Source of the DNA: Candidatus Accumulibacter phosphatis
GTDB lineage: Bacteria > Pseudomonadota > Gammaproteobacteria > Burkholderiales > Rhodocyclaceae
Assembly (NCBI RefSeq): GCF_012939955.1
Contig: NZ_SPMY01000016.1
Location: forward strand, 43,584-107,583
Direction: 5' to 3'
Length of the DNA: 64,000 nucleotides
The translations under genes were made by a program, and so were the position numbers. The notes under the pieces were generated by a model. That model saw only the letters and a program-made list of their open reading frames with translations. It did not search any database and was not told the DNA's origin. Each line of letters opens with the position of its first letter. Position 1 is the stretch's first letter. This document shows, piece after piece, positions 53,709 through 63,613 of this stretch.

Positions 53709-55119
53709 ATGCCCCCTCCCCCCCCAGCCAAGCGCCACTCCACTCCCTGCAGAGATCTTCAAGGCCTACGACATTCGCGGCATCGTCGGCAAGACGCTGA
53801 CCAGCGACACTGTCCGCCGCATCGGCCACGGCCTGGGTTCGCTGGCCGCCGAGCGCGGTCAGCGCGCAATTGCCGTCGGCCGCGACGGCCGCCTTTCCGG
53901 ACCCGAGCTGGCGGCAGCACTGATGGAAGGCATCCGCCTGGCGGGGATCGACAGCATCGACATTGGCTGCGTGCCGACGCCGGTCGCCTACTTCGCCGCC
54001 CATGAGCTGGGCTGCGATAGTTGCGTGGCGGTCACCGGCAGCCACAATCCGCCTGACTACAACGGGCTGAAGATGGTTGTTGGCGGCGAGACCCTGGCCG
54101 GCGAAACAATCCAGGGCATCCGGCGGCGTGTCGACGCCGGCGAGCTGCGCAATGGCAGGGGCCAGGCCAGCAACGCCGATGTCCTGCCAGCGTATCTGGC
54201 ACGCGTCGTCGCCGACGTTCGCCTGGCACGACCGATGAAGATCGTCGTTGACTGCGGCAACGGCGTTGCCGGCGTGATCGCCGGGCAACTTTTCCGCGCG
54301 CTCGGCTGCGAGCTGGTCGAGCTCTTCTGCGAGGTCGATGGCAACTTTCCGAATCACCATCCCGACCCCTCGAAGCCCGAGAATCTGCAGGACGTGATCC
54401 GCGCCCTGCGCGACACCGACGCCGAGCTCGGCCTTGCTTTCGACGGCGACGGCGACCGTCTCGGCGTGGTCACCAAGGACGGCCAGATCATCTACCCGGA
54501 TCGTCAGCTGATGCTTTTTGCGGCCGACGTCCTCAGCCGCTGCCCAGGCCAGCAGATCATCTACGACGTCAAATGTACCCGCCAGCTGGCGCCGTGGATT
54601 CGCGAGCATGGTGGTGAACCGCTGATGTGGAAGACCGGGCACGCGCTGGTCAAGGCCAAGCTGAAGGAAACCGGCGCGCCACTGGCCGGTGAAATGAGCG
54701 GGCACGTGTTCTTCAAGGAACGCTGGTTCGGTTTCGACGACGGCCTCTACGCCGGAGCCCGGCTGCTCGAGATCCTGTCGCGCAGCAGCAACGCCGACGC
54801 CGCCAACGCCCTGCTCACGGTCTTGCCCGACAGCAGTTCGACGCCGGAACTGAACATCGCCATGCAGGAAGGCGAACCCCTGGCGCTGATCGAAGAGCTT
54901 CGCCGTGATGCCCATTTTACGGGAGCGCGCGAGATCATCACCATCGACGGCCTGCGCGTCGAATACGCCGACGGCTTCGGTCTGGCGCGGCCGTCGAACA
55001 CCACACCGGTGGTAGTCCTGCGCTTCGAAGCCGACAACCAGGCGGCCCTCGAACGCATCCAGGCGGATTTCCGTCGGGTCATCCATGCCGCGCGTCCGGG
55101 CCTGGCACTGCCCTTCTGA
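53709..55119 (+). pseudogene. Phosphomannomutase/phosphoglucomutase, extra C after the start codon
   Basis: Enzyme of about 466 residues converting mannose-6-P or glucose-6-P to the 1-phosphate for LPS or exopolysaccharide precursors. Catalytic Ser in AVTGSHNPPDYNG, metal loop FDGDGDRLG, sugar loop GEMSGHVFF and phosphate loop RPSNTTPV are intact. The ATG at 53709 has GAGG six bases upstream but is out of frame with the body: the C8 run at 53717-53724 has one C too many. With C7 the start reads MPPPPQPSATPLPAEIFKAY. A TTG at 53704 is in frame but too close to the ribosome site. Confidence 0.83.
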
Positions 55120-55214
55120 GAACTCCGATCGAGCACTTTGCCGAAAGGCAGTGCTAAGATGAGCAACCGGGATCCGCCAGATAATGGAATGCATAGCGCA
55201 GACAAGCATGCCCA

Positions 55215-56486
55215 ATGAGTGATCAATTCCTGCAAAACGCATTCCTCTTCCGACAGCCGATCCTGAACCGCAGACAGGAGCTGGCCGGCTACCAGTTGTC
55301 GTTCCATAGCGGCGAGGAAGTCGGCGATGATGACCCGACCGCCCGCCGCGGTGCTGGCGCACCGCTCTGTGCCGCCTATTCCGAACTCGGCATGCGCAGC
55401 GCCCTGGGCAATACCAGTGCCTACCTCGGCGTCGATGCCAACTTCCTGCAGCAGGAAGCGATCGAGCTACTGCCACCGCAAGGCGTCGTCCTCGAATTGC
55501 TGCTTGATGGCGCACCCACGAAACCGACACTGACACGCTGTCGCGCCCTCGTCGACCGCGGCTACTCACTGGCATTGAGCAACTACCAGGGCATCGACGA
55601 TCACAGCCGACCGCTGCTGCCGCTGGTTTCGGTCGTCAAGATTGACCTGCGCCATGCTGACCAAGCCCGCCTTGAGGAGCTGGCGGGCTCCCTGCGCCAA
55701 TTGCCGCTCAAGCTTCTCGCGCAAGCTGTCGACAGCCACGCGCAGATGGAATGTTGTCGAAACCTCGGCTTCGCCCTCTTCCAGGGGCGCTACTTTGCGC
55801 AGGCCGAAATCGTCAGCGGCCGCCGCCTCTCGGCGGCGCATGCGACCTTGATTCGCCTGTGCAACCTGGTCGGCCGTGACGTCGATACCGCCGTCATCGA
55901 GGATGCCTTCAAGCACGAGCCGGCGCTGACGCTCAACCTGCTGCGTATTGTCAACTCCGTCGGGCGCCTCGGCAACCGGTCCACGCAACCGGTAACCTCA
56001 TTGCGCCACGCCATCACCCTGCTCGGCAGGCGCCAATTGCAGCGCTGGCTGTCGCTGCTGCTTCTGGCGCCTGGCAACCATAGCAACGATTCGCTCGACC
56101 CGAGCCGTTCGCCGCTACTGCAAGTGGCCGCCCTGCGTGGGCGAATGATGGAGCTGCTGGTCGCCGTCGGCAAGCCAAGAGACCACAAACTGTCCGACCT
56201 GGCGTTCATCACCGGCATCCTGTCGATGATGCCCGCAGCGCTCGGCCTGCCCATTGAGGAAATTCTCGAACAGATCGCGGTCGAGCGCGAAGTCGGCAAG
56301 GCCCTGCGCCAGCACGAAGGCCTGCTGGGAACCATCCTGGCGCTGCTCGAGTGCTTCGACAACGACGACGCCGCCTGCTGCGACGGCCTGTTGTCCAGGC
56401 TGCCCGGCAACTTCGACCGCCAGACCCTGAATACCGGCCTGAGCGCCGCGCTGAGCTGGTTGAACAGCAGCGGGGACGAGGACTAA
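55215..56486 (+). CDS. HDOD domain signalling protein (degenerate EAL + HDOD)
   Basis: Protein of 423 residues. Residues 1-200 follow the EAL phosphodiesterase fold (FLFRQPILNRRQELAGYQL, LALSNYQGIDD, FALFQGRYFAQAE) but catalytic E-x-L and metal residues are missing, so it should not cleave cyclic-di-GMP. Residues about 205-400 are an HDOD domain. This YuxH/CdgR-type architecture acts as a regulator or scaffold in cyclic-di-GMP pathways. Single gene, no clear ribosome site before ATG 55215. Confidence 0.84.
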   Translation: MSDQFLQNAFLFRQPILNRRQELAGYQLSFHSGEEVGDDDPTARRGAGAPLCAAYSELGMRSALGNTSAYLGVDANFLQQEAIELLPPQGVVLELLLDGAPTKPTLTRCRALVDRGYSLALSNYQGIDDHSRPLLPLVSVVKIDLRHADQARLEELAGSLRQLPLKLLAQAVDSHAQMECCRNLGFALFQGRYFAQAEIVSGRRLSAAHATLIRLCNLVGRDVDTAVIEDAFKHEPALTLNLLRIVNSVGRLGNRSTQPVTSLRHAITLLGRRQLQRWLSLLLLAPGNHSNDSLDPSRSPLLQVAALRGRMMELLVAVGKPRDHKLSDLAFITGILSMMPAALGLPIEEILEQIAVEREVGKALRQHEGLLGTILALLECFDNDDAACCDGLLSRLPGNFDRQTLNTGLSAALSWLNSSGDED

Positions 56487-56755
56487 GCGGCTGCTTCAGG
56501 CGTTGCACTGCCCCCCCGCCTGTCGCTGACCGCCTGCCCACTCCCTGAACCCGGGCGTGCAGCTTGTGGAGGACCGCCTCGACCAACGCCGACTTCGCCG
56601 CTGCCAGATGTGGAGATGCACAACACTTGCGACGCCTGGCTGACCTCATTCGTCGTGGGGCCGATGCTATCGGCAGCCAGCGCGATGACGCACGCGTGCG
56701 TTGGTATTTCAAGCCCGTACGAAGGGAACTGTGTGCTGCGGCGATCCCTGATCCA

Positions 56756-59700
56756 TCACCCCCCCTCCCGCACCGCCTGACGCCCGCGCTTAGAGATGGC
56801 GTCGCACCCGCGCGCCTTAGCAAGCGCCTCCGGCTTGAGCTCCGGAGCGGGGGAAAGACGCGGACAGGTGCATTCGTAGTCCGTTCGCCCCAAGTACCTT
56901 TCCCATTCCTTCCCTGACAAATTGCGTCCAAGTGCCGCGCATGCCTTCTCGACCAGACCCGGCATGCCCAAGGTCCATAGATGGACATAACCATCCGCGT
57001 CGCTGGCCGCGACAAGATTGGCCGTCGGTTCAAAAACGACTGAAACGACTTCTGCCCGGGGCCCCTCCAGGCCCAGCCGCAGCTTACGATCGAAGCGGCC
57101 ATCCACTTCGCTCCACACGTAGACTCGGCCGTCGCCACCGCCTGTCAGCAGGCGTCCGTCGCCGCTGAAGCTGGCGGTGTAGATCGTACCCTTGTGCGCG
57201 GATACAGCTTTTTCTTGCTTGTAATGGCCGTCGCGGATACTCCAGACGCGCAGCAGACCGTTCTCGTCACCGGCAACGAGTCGTTTGCCGTCGGGGCTGT
57301 AGGCCAGGGAGCGAATGGGAACCTTGGCGTCGAGCAGCAGTTCCTGCTCGATGAAACGAGCACTCTTCTCTCGCCACAGCCGAACTTTACCATCGAGGGT
57401 CCCCAATACCAGGTCACGGTCGCCGGCACCCAGCGCGGCGGAATAGATTGCTGAACGTTGGTCTTTCGGAAAAGAGTCCGGCAGTGTCTCCGCTTCCCAC
57501 TCCATGTCTATGCGTTTGGATTGTCGCCAGATAATCGCCACGCCATCATATCCGGCCGTCAGGAGAAGGTTTCCTTGCGCATTGATGACTGCTGCCCATT
57601 GTCCGTCGTCGTGATGATCTCCCGGCAGCGGCACCGCCTTCTCCTGAGCACCTTTGGTCAGATCGAGCAACCACGAGTATTGTGAGCATTGCGGACATGG
57701 TGGACGCGCCCACTCGCCCCTGTCGACCTTGCCGGTTGCGATGATCAGACGCTCCCCCCGGGCATTGGTGGCTAGCGAACGGACTTTCGGTGGAATTTGC
57801 AAGGAGGGATCTTTCGTCACGCTCAGATCCTGTGGGTCAATGCGCAGCACGCCCGCGTTCTCGGTCCCACCGAATGCCAGGAGCAAAGCTCCCGGGTCGT
57901 CGTTTGCACGGGCCATGAAGGCCAGCGCGTAGACCACCGCCGGCTCCTTGCTCCACGTTGGATAGGATCGGTAACCGACCGTCTGCAGGCCGGCCAGGGA
58001 CCACCAGCGAAGGTCGCCACGATCGTTGGCGGCGATCAACCCGCGCTGCTCCACGCCGACGGGGGAGTCCACTGCCTCCGTCGACCGCCTTGACGGCAGC
58101 GCCCATCTGATCGCCCCGACGTTGCCGTCAAAGCCAGCGATTTCCTCGTAGGCGGCGTAGGCGGCGGCCGTGCCTTCTGGCGCGCTTACTGGCCCGGCGC
58201 CCTGGTCGAGCTTGGCATTCAACGAGGTGATGTCCCACAAACCGATCTCACCACGTGCGCCACCGACGACGATCCGCCGCTCATCCGCGCTGGCGTCGCT
58301 ACTCAAGTAACGCGGCAGGCTAACGATATTGCGCGTTGCTCGGCCGCGGTCTTGGGCAAGCTCCAAGCCAGTCGCACTGCGCAGGTTGGGGAGCAGGTAG
58401 TGCGCACCAAGCGGTGAACCACCGCTGCGGAGGTCATAGAGCCGCGGCGGCCCCTGCCGGTAGATCGCCATCAGCCGCTGCGTTTCGGGCAGGTAGTGCA
58501 ACGCGGTCACCGCCCGATCCATGTTCCTCTCGCGTTTTTTCAGGATCTTCTGTAATGACTTTGGCCACTTGTTGAAAAGATTGTGCGAGATCCAAAGCGA
58601 CGTCCCGTCCGCCAGGGCGGCCAGTCCGACATCGCCGCTCTGACTTCCCCAGGCCAGCAGGTCGCCTGTCGCATCGCAGGCCAGAGCAGTAAGCACCGTC
58701 CGATCCGGGAAGGTGGAGGGCGACAGTGACGCGACCCGGACCGGAGCAGGAAGCAGTCTCCAGACCTCGACGACGTCCCCCGAGCCCACTACGACGGCCG
58801 CAACTGCCCCGTTCGGCGACAAGCAGAAAGGGCCGCGCGGAGTTGTATCGATGGGCAGGAGTAGCGATCCGGCGCCTTCTGCAGTCCCTGAGCGGGCGGG
58901 CAGCGAGTGCAACTCCAGTCCCGACTTGGTCAGGACTGCAAGCCTGCGGTCGCCGCGGTCGAAGGCCGCGCCGACCAGGTCGTCGGCGAGTGTGATGGTA
59001 GTCAGATCACGTGGCCCACCCACAAAATTACGCACGACAAGCGAGCGCGGCCCCTCCTTGACCGCGATTAGTCCCGGCTGGCTGGAAAGCCAGACCCGGA
59101 CCTCGTCGGCGCCCACACTGGTCGCCGTGCGTGGTGCGATCGCTGTGGCTCCAAACGCAAAAGGTTGCTCTCGGAGAGCCCCGCGCAGGCTTTCCTCAAC
59201 CCGGTTATCGAGTCCGCCCTCCTGTTCGTGCTGCTCCCCAGCCGTCAAACGGTAGGCCTGAATCGCCAGCAAGCTCGCCAACTCGTGATCATGACCGCGC
59301 CACCTTTCACCGGCAGAGGCGGACAGCAGTGAGTTGGCGCGTGTGCGGGCGATTTGCTCGGTGAGCTCCTTGTTGAGCTTGATTTCCTGCGGAAACCAGT
59401 ATGCGACGACGCCTCCGAGAAGGATTGCAAGGCCAACGACGCAGATCCGCGCCCGGCGCTTCCAGCTCCCGACCTTCCGGGCCTTCCTGCTCGCGCCGAG
59501 AAACTCCTCGTCAACTGCACTCGCATGCTCATCCGGATGTTGTCGGTGGCACGTTTCGCCCTTGCGCAGATCACTCCCGACGAGGAGCTCGCGTTCGGCC
59601 AGATCGGTGGCGCCATTGCGCCGTAGCAAATCCCAGCGCACAGCCCGGAGCTGCAATTTCGTCAAATGCTGATCGAACCACTTAGCATTTCCACCGACGA

Positions 59701-60868
59701 TCATCTCGACCAAACGGTCGTGCGCGATCTCGTACCACAAGGTGCCGCTGCGACTATCATTGCGCAAGAGGAGGCGCCCAGCGAGGGCTTCAACCAGTGA
59801 ATTGGCGAGCCCCGCGGTCTCCTGCTGGCCCCGCGACACTTGTTTTCGCAGCCCTCGCGAAGTGACCAGCTCCCGCCCAAACCATTCGCGAATCTGGCGT
59901 TCTGCCACTCCGCCCTCGATGGAGACCTCGCGCACCACTGTTGCGTAGTACTCCTCCAGCGCCTGCTCGACAATGCCGCCCCCGTTTTTTCGAGACGCCG
60001 CATCGAGACCAAGGTGCTCCGCAACGATCCGGCGGGTACCCGGCGAAATCTTTTTTTCCCAGAGCTGGTGGCAAACAATCTGCAGGTAAAGCGGTTCGAC
60101 GATCGCCAGGCAACGCTCGATGATCGCGCCGTCGCCGGTACGCTCGCGCACGGTAGCGAGTTCCCTGACCAGCTGCGCGACGGCCTCGTCGTCGAAGGCG
60201 ACATCAGCGCTCTCTGCAGGCCTGCGGATCGCCTTCTCGGCCGCTTCCAGATCGAGCAACTCCAGGCGAAAGTGGCTGGCGAGGCGGGTAGGCAGCAGGT
60301 GACGGTAGCGATCGAGGGCCGCGCTATATTCTTCACGCATGGAAAACAACGCCCAGATCTGCGGGTTCCGCAGAGCCTCGCCCAACTGCTGAAAGAACTC
60401 AGCCCTATCCTTGTCGTTCTGGTCAGAGGTCAAGACCTCCTCAAACTGGTCGAGGATCAGGAGCTTGAGCCGCGGATCACCCCGTATCCAGGAACGCTGC
60501 GAAAGGTAAGAGGCGAGGGTGATGCCGGCGACTTTGGACAGGGGCGCTTCGCCGTCTGGCTTACCGTCCTCGCAGGCGGCGACGACACGGGCAACGAAGG
60601 GATTTCCCATCTCTTGCGGTTGCCGGGTATTGACGTCTGCGCCGGGGCGCACGACGGGCAGCACCTGATAGTCCTCAGCACGCATCTCGACAATCACCTT
60701 GGCCTGAATGAGCGAGGTCTTGCCAGCGCCAGAGGGCGAGTAGAGCAGGACGATGCGCTCGGCAATCAGCAGGTCGAGCAGGGCCCGGGACTCGTTATCT
60801 CGCCCGTAGAGGGCCTCGTCGGGACGGAAGGGGCGCGGCCCGACGTAAGGGTTGTGCGTGCCAATCAT
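56756..60868 (-). CDS. nSTAND1 NTPase with C-terminal WD40 repeats (sensor of putative defence operon)
   Basis: Protein of 1370 residues. NPYVGPRPFRPDE and YGRDNES (1-30) start the nSTAND1 module; Walker A YSPSGAGKTS (43-52), Walker B LLILDQFEEVL (135-145) and a sensor-like FSMREEY follow. A single transmembrane segment (CVVGLAILLGGVVAYWF, about 475-491) with a basic stop and a coiled coil after it splits the protein: NTPase in the cytoplasm, WD40-like repeats (about 560-1310; GYDGVAIIWR, GKVRLWRE, GDENGLLRVWS, GGGDGRVYVWS) beyond. Ends in a Cys-containing tail. ATG 60868 overlaps the upstream gene's stop (ATGA); GTG 60886 is possible. STAND NTPases oligomerise on sensing and activate a partner. 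Confidence 0.84.
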   Translation of the reverse strand: MIGTHNPYVGPRPFRPDEALYGRDNESRALLDLLIAERIVLLYSPSGAGKTSLIQAKVIVEMRAEDYQVLPVVRPGADVNTRQPQEMGNPFVARVVAACEDGKPDGEAPLSKVAGITLASYLSQRSWIRGDPRLKLLILDQFEEVLTSDQNDKDRAEFFQQLGEALRNPQIWALFSMREEYSAALDRYRHLLPTRLASHFRLELLDLEAAEKAIRRPAESADVAFDDEAVAQLVRELATVRERTGDGAIIERCLAIVEPLYLQIVCHQLWEKKISPGTRRIVAEHLGLDAASRKNGGGIVEQALEEYYATVVREVSIEGGVAERQIREWFGRELVTSRGLRKQVSRGQQETAGLANSLVEALAGRLLLRNDSRSGTLWYEIAHDRLVEMIVGGNAKWFDQHLTKLQLRAVRWDLLRRNGATDLAERELLVGSDLRKGETCHRQHPDEHASAVDEEFLGASRKARKVGSWKRRARICVVGLAILLGGVVAYWFPQEIKLNKELTEQIARTRANSLLSASAGERWRGHDHELASLLAIQAYRLTAGEQHEQEGGLDNRVEESLRGALREQPFAFGATAIAPRTATSVGADEVRVWLSSQPGLIAVKEGPRSLVVRNFVGGPRDLTTITLADDLVGAAFDRGDRRLAVLTKSGLELHSLPARSGTAEGAGSLLLPIDTTPRGPFCLSPNGAVAAVVVGSGDVVEVWRLLPAPVRVASLSPSTFPDRTVLTALACDATGDLLAWGSQSGDVGLAALADGTSLWISHNLFNKWPKSLQKILKKRERNMDRAVTALHYLPETQRLMAIYRQGPPRLYDLRSGGSPLGAHYLLPNLRSATGLELAQDRGRATRNIVSLPRYLSSDASADERRIVVGGARGEIGLWDITSLNAKLDQGAGPVSAPEGTAAAYAAYEEIAGFDGNVGAIRWALPSRRSTEAVDSPVGVEQRGLIAANDRGDLRWWSLAGLQTVGYRSYPTWSKEPAVVYALAFMARANDDPGALLLAFGGTENAGVLRIDPQDLSVTKDPSLQIPPKVRSLATNARGERLIIATGKVDRGEWARPPCPQCSQYSWLLDLTKGAQEKAVPLPGDHHDDGQWAAVINAQGNLLLTAGYDGVAIIWRQSKRIDMEWEAETLPDSFPKDQRSAIYSAALGAGDRDLVLGTLDGKVRLWREKSARFIEQELLLDAKVPIRSLAYSPDGKRLVAGDENGLLRVWSIRDGHYKQEKAVSAHKGTIYTASFSGDGRLLTGGGDGRVYVWSEVDGRFDRKLRLGLEGPRAEVVSVVFEPTANLVAASDADGYVHLWTLGMPGLVEKACAALGRNLSGKEWERYLGRTDYECTCPRLSPAPELKPEALAKARGCDAISKRGRQAVREGG

Positions 60869-63453
60869 GATCCTCGCTCCCGCCACTGCCGTTGTAACTC
60901 CGTAAGGAAGTCCTCCGAGGAACCCCAGTAAATGCTCACTTCGCTCTCAGAGAAGCCCTCGAAATACTGTTCCAGGTACTCGCGCGCCCGGTCCGGATCG
61001 GTGATCTGGTCGTCGTCCGGGTCCACCTGAACGGCAACATGCAACTGCTTGCGCCGCTTTTGGTGGCCTGCCCCCTTAAGCAGGCTGCGAAAGAGAACAC
61101 GAAAGTCCCACTGATTCAGGTTGAAACCGAGGAACAGTAAACTCGAACTCGCCAGTGCCGCGCGCACCACAGAGGGAACGCGCTCGTGCTCGCGCCAGAA
61201 GTCGATCAGAAAGTCGAAATAATCGTCTTCGGTCAACACCAGCGACTCGATGTCGTCAAGCCGCCCGAAGAGGTGGTAAACCAGCGGCTGTTCTGGACTC
61301 GGAGCGTAAATCACCGCGTCCGTCTCCGACGAACAGTCGGCGCTGAAGACCAGCTCGGTCGGCACTCGCGCAGGCTCGGAGCGGCGAAGGGCTTCGGCAA
61401 GAAAGTTGTTGAAGTTGGCCGTTACATAGGTCGCAAAAGGCAGCGAGGCGAGCACCACGTGTGGGTCATCAGGCTCGGCGAGCAGCACCTTGCCAGCGAT
61501 AAGCGAGAGCATTTTCGTCAGGGGCAGGCCTCGCTCGCCCCCTTTGAGGAGGTGTCCATAGCGCTGCAGAGCGAAATCGCGCAAGTCCTTGCTGAAGGCC
61601 GCCTCCAGGTAGGCATCGCCGCGGGTTGCGGCAATATACTGTGCGACCTGAGGCAGACTCAGCTGTTCGTGCATGGCCAGTGGATACTGATAACGCTCGG
61701 CCCAGTCCTGGGCTATGTGCTGGCGGAAGCGGGCGACACGGTGATCGACCCCGGGCCCGACGATCGGTGTGCAACGGCCTTCGGCGATGCGCGAAATGAG
61801 CAAATCCCAGGTCTGGTCGCGCCGCGTTTCGTCCATCAGGTGCGGCTCGTACCACAGTCTGGCGCTACGCAGGCGCGTCACCATCACCGGCGCCGACGCT
61901 TCGGGCAGGCTGACAATTTTCTCCCGGGCGGCACGCGTCGCCTCGTCAGAAAGCCCGTGCGCCATCAACTCCTCAAAGAATCGGGCAAGAAACATGTGCC
62001 AGGTCGCAGTATTCAGCGGCTCCTGCAAAGTGACGACCCCGAGCACGCCGCGCCGGACGATTTCGTGCGCGAGATGCGCCAGCCAGGACCAGGGCTTGGC
62101 TTCCAGCGGAGTATCCGCGGACGCCAGCTTCGGCGCGACGACGACCAACCGGGGCAGACGATCCATGGCCTCGAGAGCGTCAGCAATGGCGCTGCGAACA
62201 CGGTCCGTCGGCCCACAATCACCCGAGTCCGGATTGCATAGCAACGCCCCTTGTGGATCGCAAGGACAGTCGCGTATCAACACGTAGAGGTAGTCGACTT
62301 CCTTGTGCTTCCGCAAGAGCTCGCGCAAGTCCGGGATCGCGTACCAGTGCTGTTCGACAGTGCAGCAGATACCCGCCTCCGAGAGTACCTGCGCTACCGG
62401 CTCCAGCGTCTCAGTACTCTCGTCGTTACTGCTCCGATCGGCAGGCGTGACCGCAAGCCCCAGCAACAACGCTCTGGGTTCGGCGCTGCGCCGCACCAGG
62501 GTGGCGTGCGAGCCACCGCCGTAGCCCAGAACATACCGAGCGAAGGCAACAGAAGCCAGGGCCAGCGGATTATCAGAGCCACCCCAGACCGTCAGCTTCT
62601 CCCAGCGGAGGGAATGCAACTCGCGCGCACTCCGATCGATGCAAATGCGCACCCGCAGTTTCACGCGTTTCGCTTCGGCGCGTTCTCTGGCGAGGCTTAC
62701 CGCAGCCCAATTTTCCGGTTTCGGGAATAGCGCCTTGCGCAGCTCCAACGCGTAATCTTCCGCGTCCTCGATCACGGCAAAGGCGTCCATGTTCAGGCAA
62801 ACGCCGTAGCGGCACACGAAGTCCTCCTTACGGCTACCCGACCAAGTGAAGCACAGTTCCACCCGGTAGCTATTCCAGGCACTGTGTGAAATCCGCAGCT
62901 CCAGGGTTGCGTAGTCCTTGGCACCAATAACGGCCACCGCGGCGCCGCCTGCCGCTGCCGCTACCTTCCCCTCCGATCTCGGCGCGTCGAACAGAAGCTT
63001 GCTCACCTGCTCGGCGAAATCGGTCAGATGAACGTCTTGCTGGTGCTGGCTCAAACCCTCGAGTGCTTCAACGTTCCCATGAACCTTCGGACGCATCTCC
63101 AACTGCTCTAACTCGGCAACGGACCCCCACCTGCACTGCCTGAGAAGTAGCGGCACGAGACGGCGCAAGCGGCCTTTCTTCTCGCCGTTCATGATCGCCA
63201 GGAGAGTGGGTAGTTCGTACTTCATGATAAATTCTGAGGTGAGGAAATTTACCGAGACGAGGAGCACGGCAACCTCCGCCTCGCCGATGGCAGCGTCGAC
63301 CCTTTCTTTCCAGCGCTCGCCGGGCTTGATCTCCTGATCGGCCCAAGCGCTGACTAGGCCTTGCGCGTCCAAAATACTCAGATGCGGCATGACCTTCTCC
63401 AACCAACTGGTATCCTTGTGGCTGTAGCTGATGAATAGCCGTGTTGTGCTCAT
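60865..63453 (-). CDS. TIR + CHAT-like + SIR2 effector protein (putative defence operon)
   Basis: Protein of 862 residues, intact and single-frame. Residues 1-155: TIR domain (RLFISYSHKD, LVSAWADQEIKPGERW, FIMKYELPTLL with the expected catalytic Glu at 80). Residues about 185-510: CHAT-like fold (ELHSLRWEKLTVW, NPLALASVAFARYV), but the stretches where the caspase-like His and Cys should be (390-400, 438-447) lack them. Residues about 545-862: SIR2-like domain (CTPIVGPGVD, YVTANFNNFLAEAL, YHLFGRLDDIESLVLTEDDYF, SSLLFLGFNLNQWDF). TIR and SIR2 are both NAD-consuming folds. Translationally coupled to the nSTAND1-WD40 gene. Start ATG 63453. Toxic effector function is an inference. Confidence 0.8.
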   Translation of the reverse strand: MSTTRLFISYSHKDTSWLEKVMPHLSILDAQGLVSAWADQEIKPGERWKERVDAAIGEAEVAVLLVSVNFLTSEFIMKYELPTLLAIMNGEKKGRLRRLVPLLLRQCRWGSVAELEQLEMRPKVHGNVEALEGLSQHQQDVHLTDFAEQVSKLLFDAPRSEGKVAAAAGGAAVAVIGAKDYATLELRISHSAWNSYRVELCFTWSGSRKEDFVCRYGVCLNMDAFAVIEDAEDYALELRKALFPKPENWAAVSLARERAEAKRVKLRVRICIDRSARELHSLRWEKLTVWGGSDNPLALASVAFARYVLGYGGGSHATLVRRSAEPRALLLGLAVTPADRSSNDESTETLEPVAQVLSEAGICCTVEQHWYAIPDLRELLRKHKEVDYLYVLIRDCPCDPQGALLCNPDSGDCGPTDRVRSAIADALEAMDRLPRLVVVAPKLASADTPLEAKPWSWLAHLAHEIVRRGVLGVVTLQEPLNTATWHMFLARFFEELMAHGLSDEATRAAREKIVSLPEASAPVMVTRLRSARLWYEPHLMDETRRDQTWDLLISRIAEGRCTPIVGPGVDHRVARFRQHIAQDWAERYQYPLAMHEQLSLPQVAQYIAATRGDAYLEAAFSKDLRDFALQRYGHLLKGGERGLPLTKMLSLIAGKVLLAEPDDPHVVLASLPFATYVTANFNNFLAEALRRSEPARVPTELVFSADCSSETDAVIYAPSPEQPLVYHLFGRLDDIESLVLTEDDYFDFLIDFWREHERVPSVVRAALASSSLLFLGFNLNQWDFRVLFRSLLKGAGHQKRRKQLHVAVQVDPDDDQITDPDRAREYLEQYFEGFSESEVSIYWGSSEDFLTELQRQWRERGS

Positions 63454-63613
63454 TCTTCAGGGCCCTCCTCGCTTGGCGATTTGGCACGTGCAATCCGGTT
63501 CACTCGTTTTGGCCCCTTGCTGCGCGCTCATGGTTTGCCATTGAATCAGCTTGCATGCTGGGCCCGGATCACCGTGCACCGAACTCCCCTACCCTCGACG
63601 CCCCCTGTCAAGG

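Noticed and set aside
53683..55575. Minus-strand open frame of 630 codons
   Set aside because: Antisense to the phosphomannomutase and the start of the HDOD gene, both of which have clear catalytic or family motifs; the composition is shadow-like.
56487..56755. Open frames between the HDOD and nSTAND1 genes
   Set aside because: About 270 bases with no ribosome site, terminator or family similarity on either strand.
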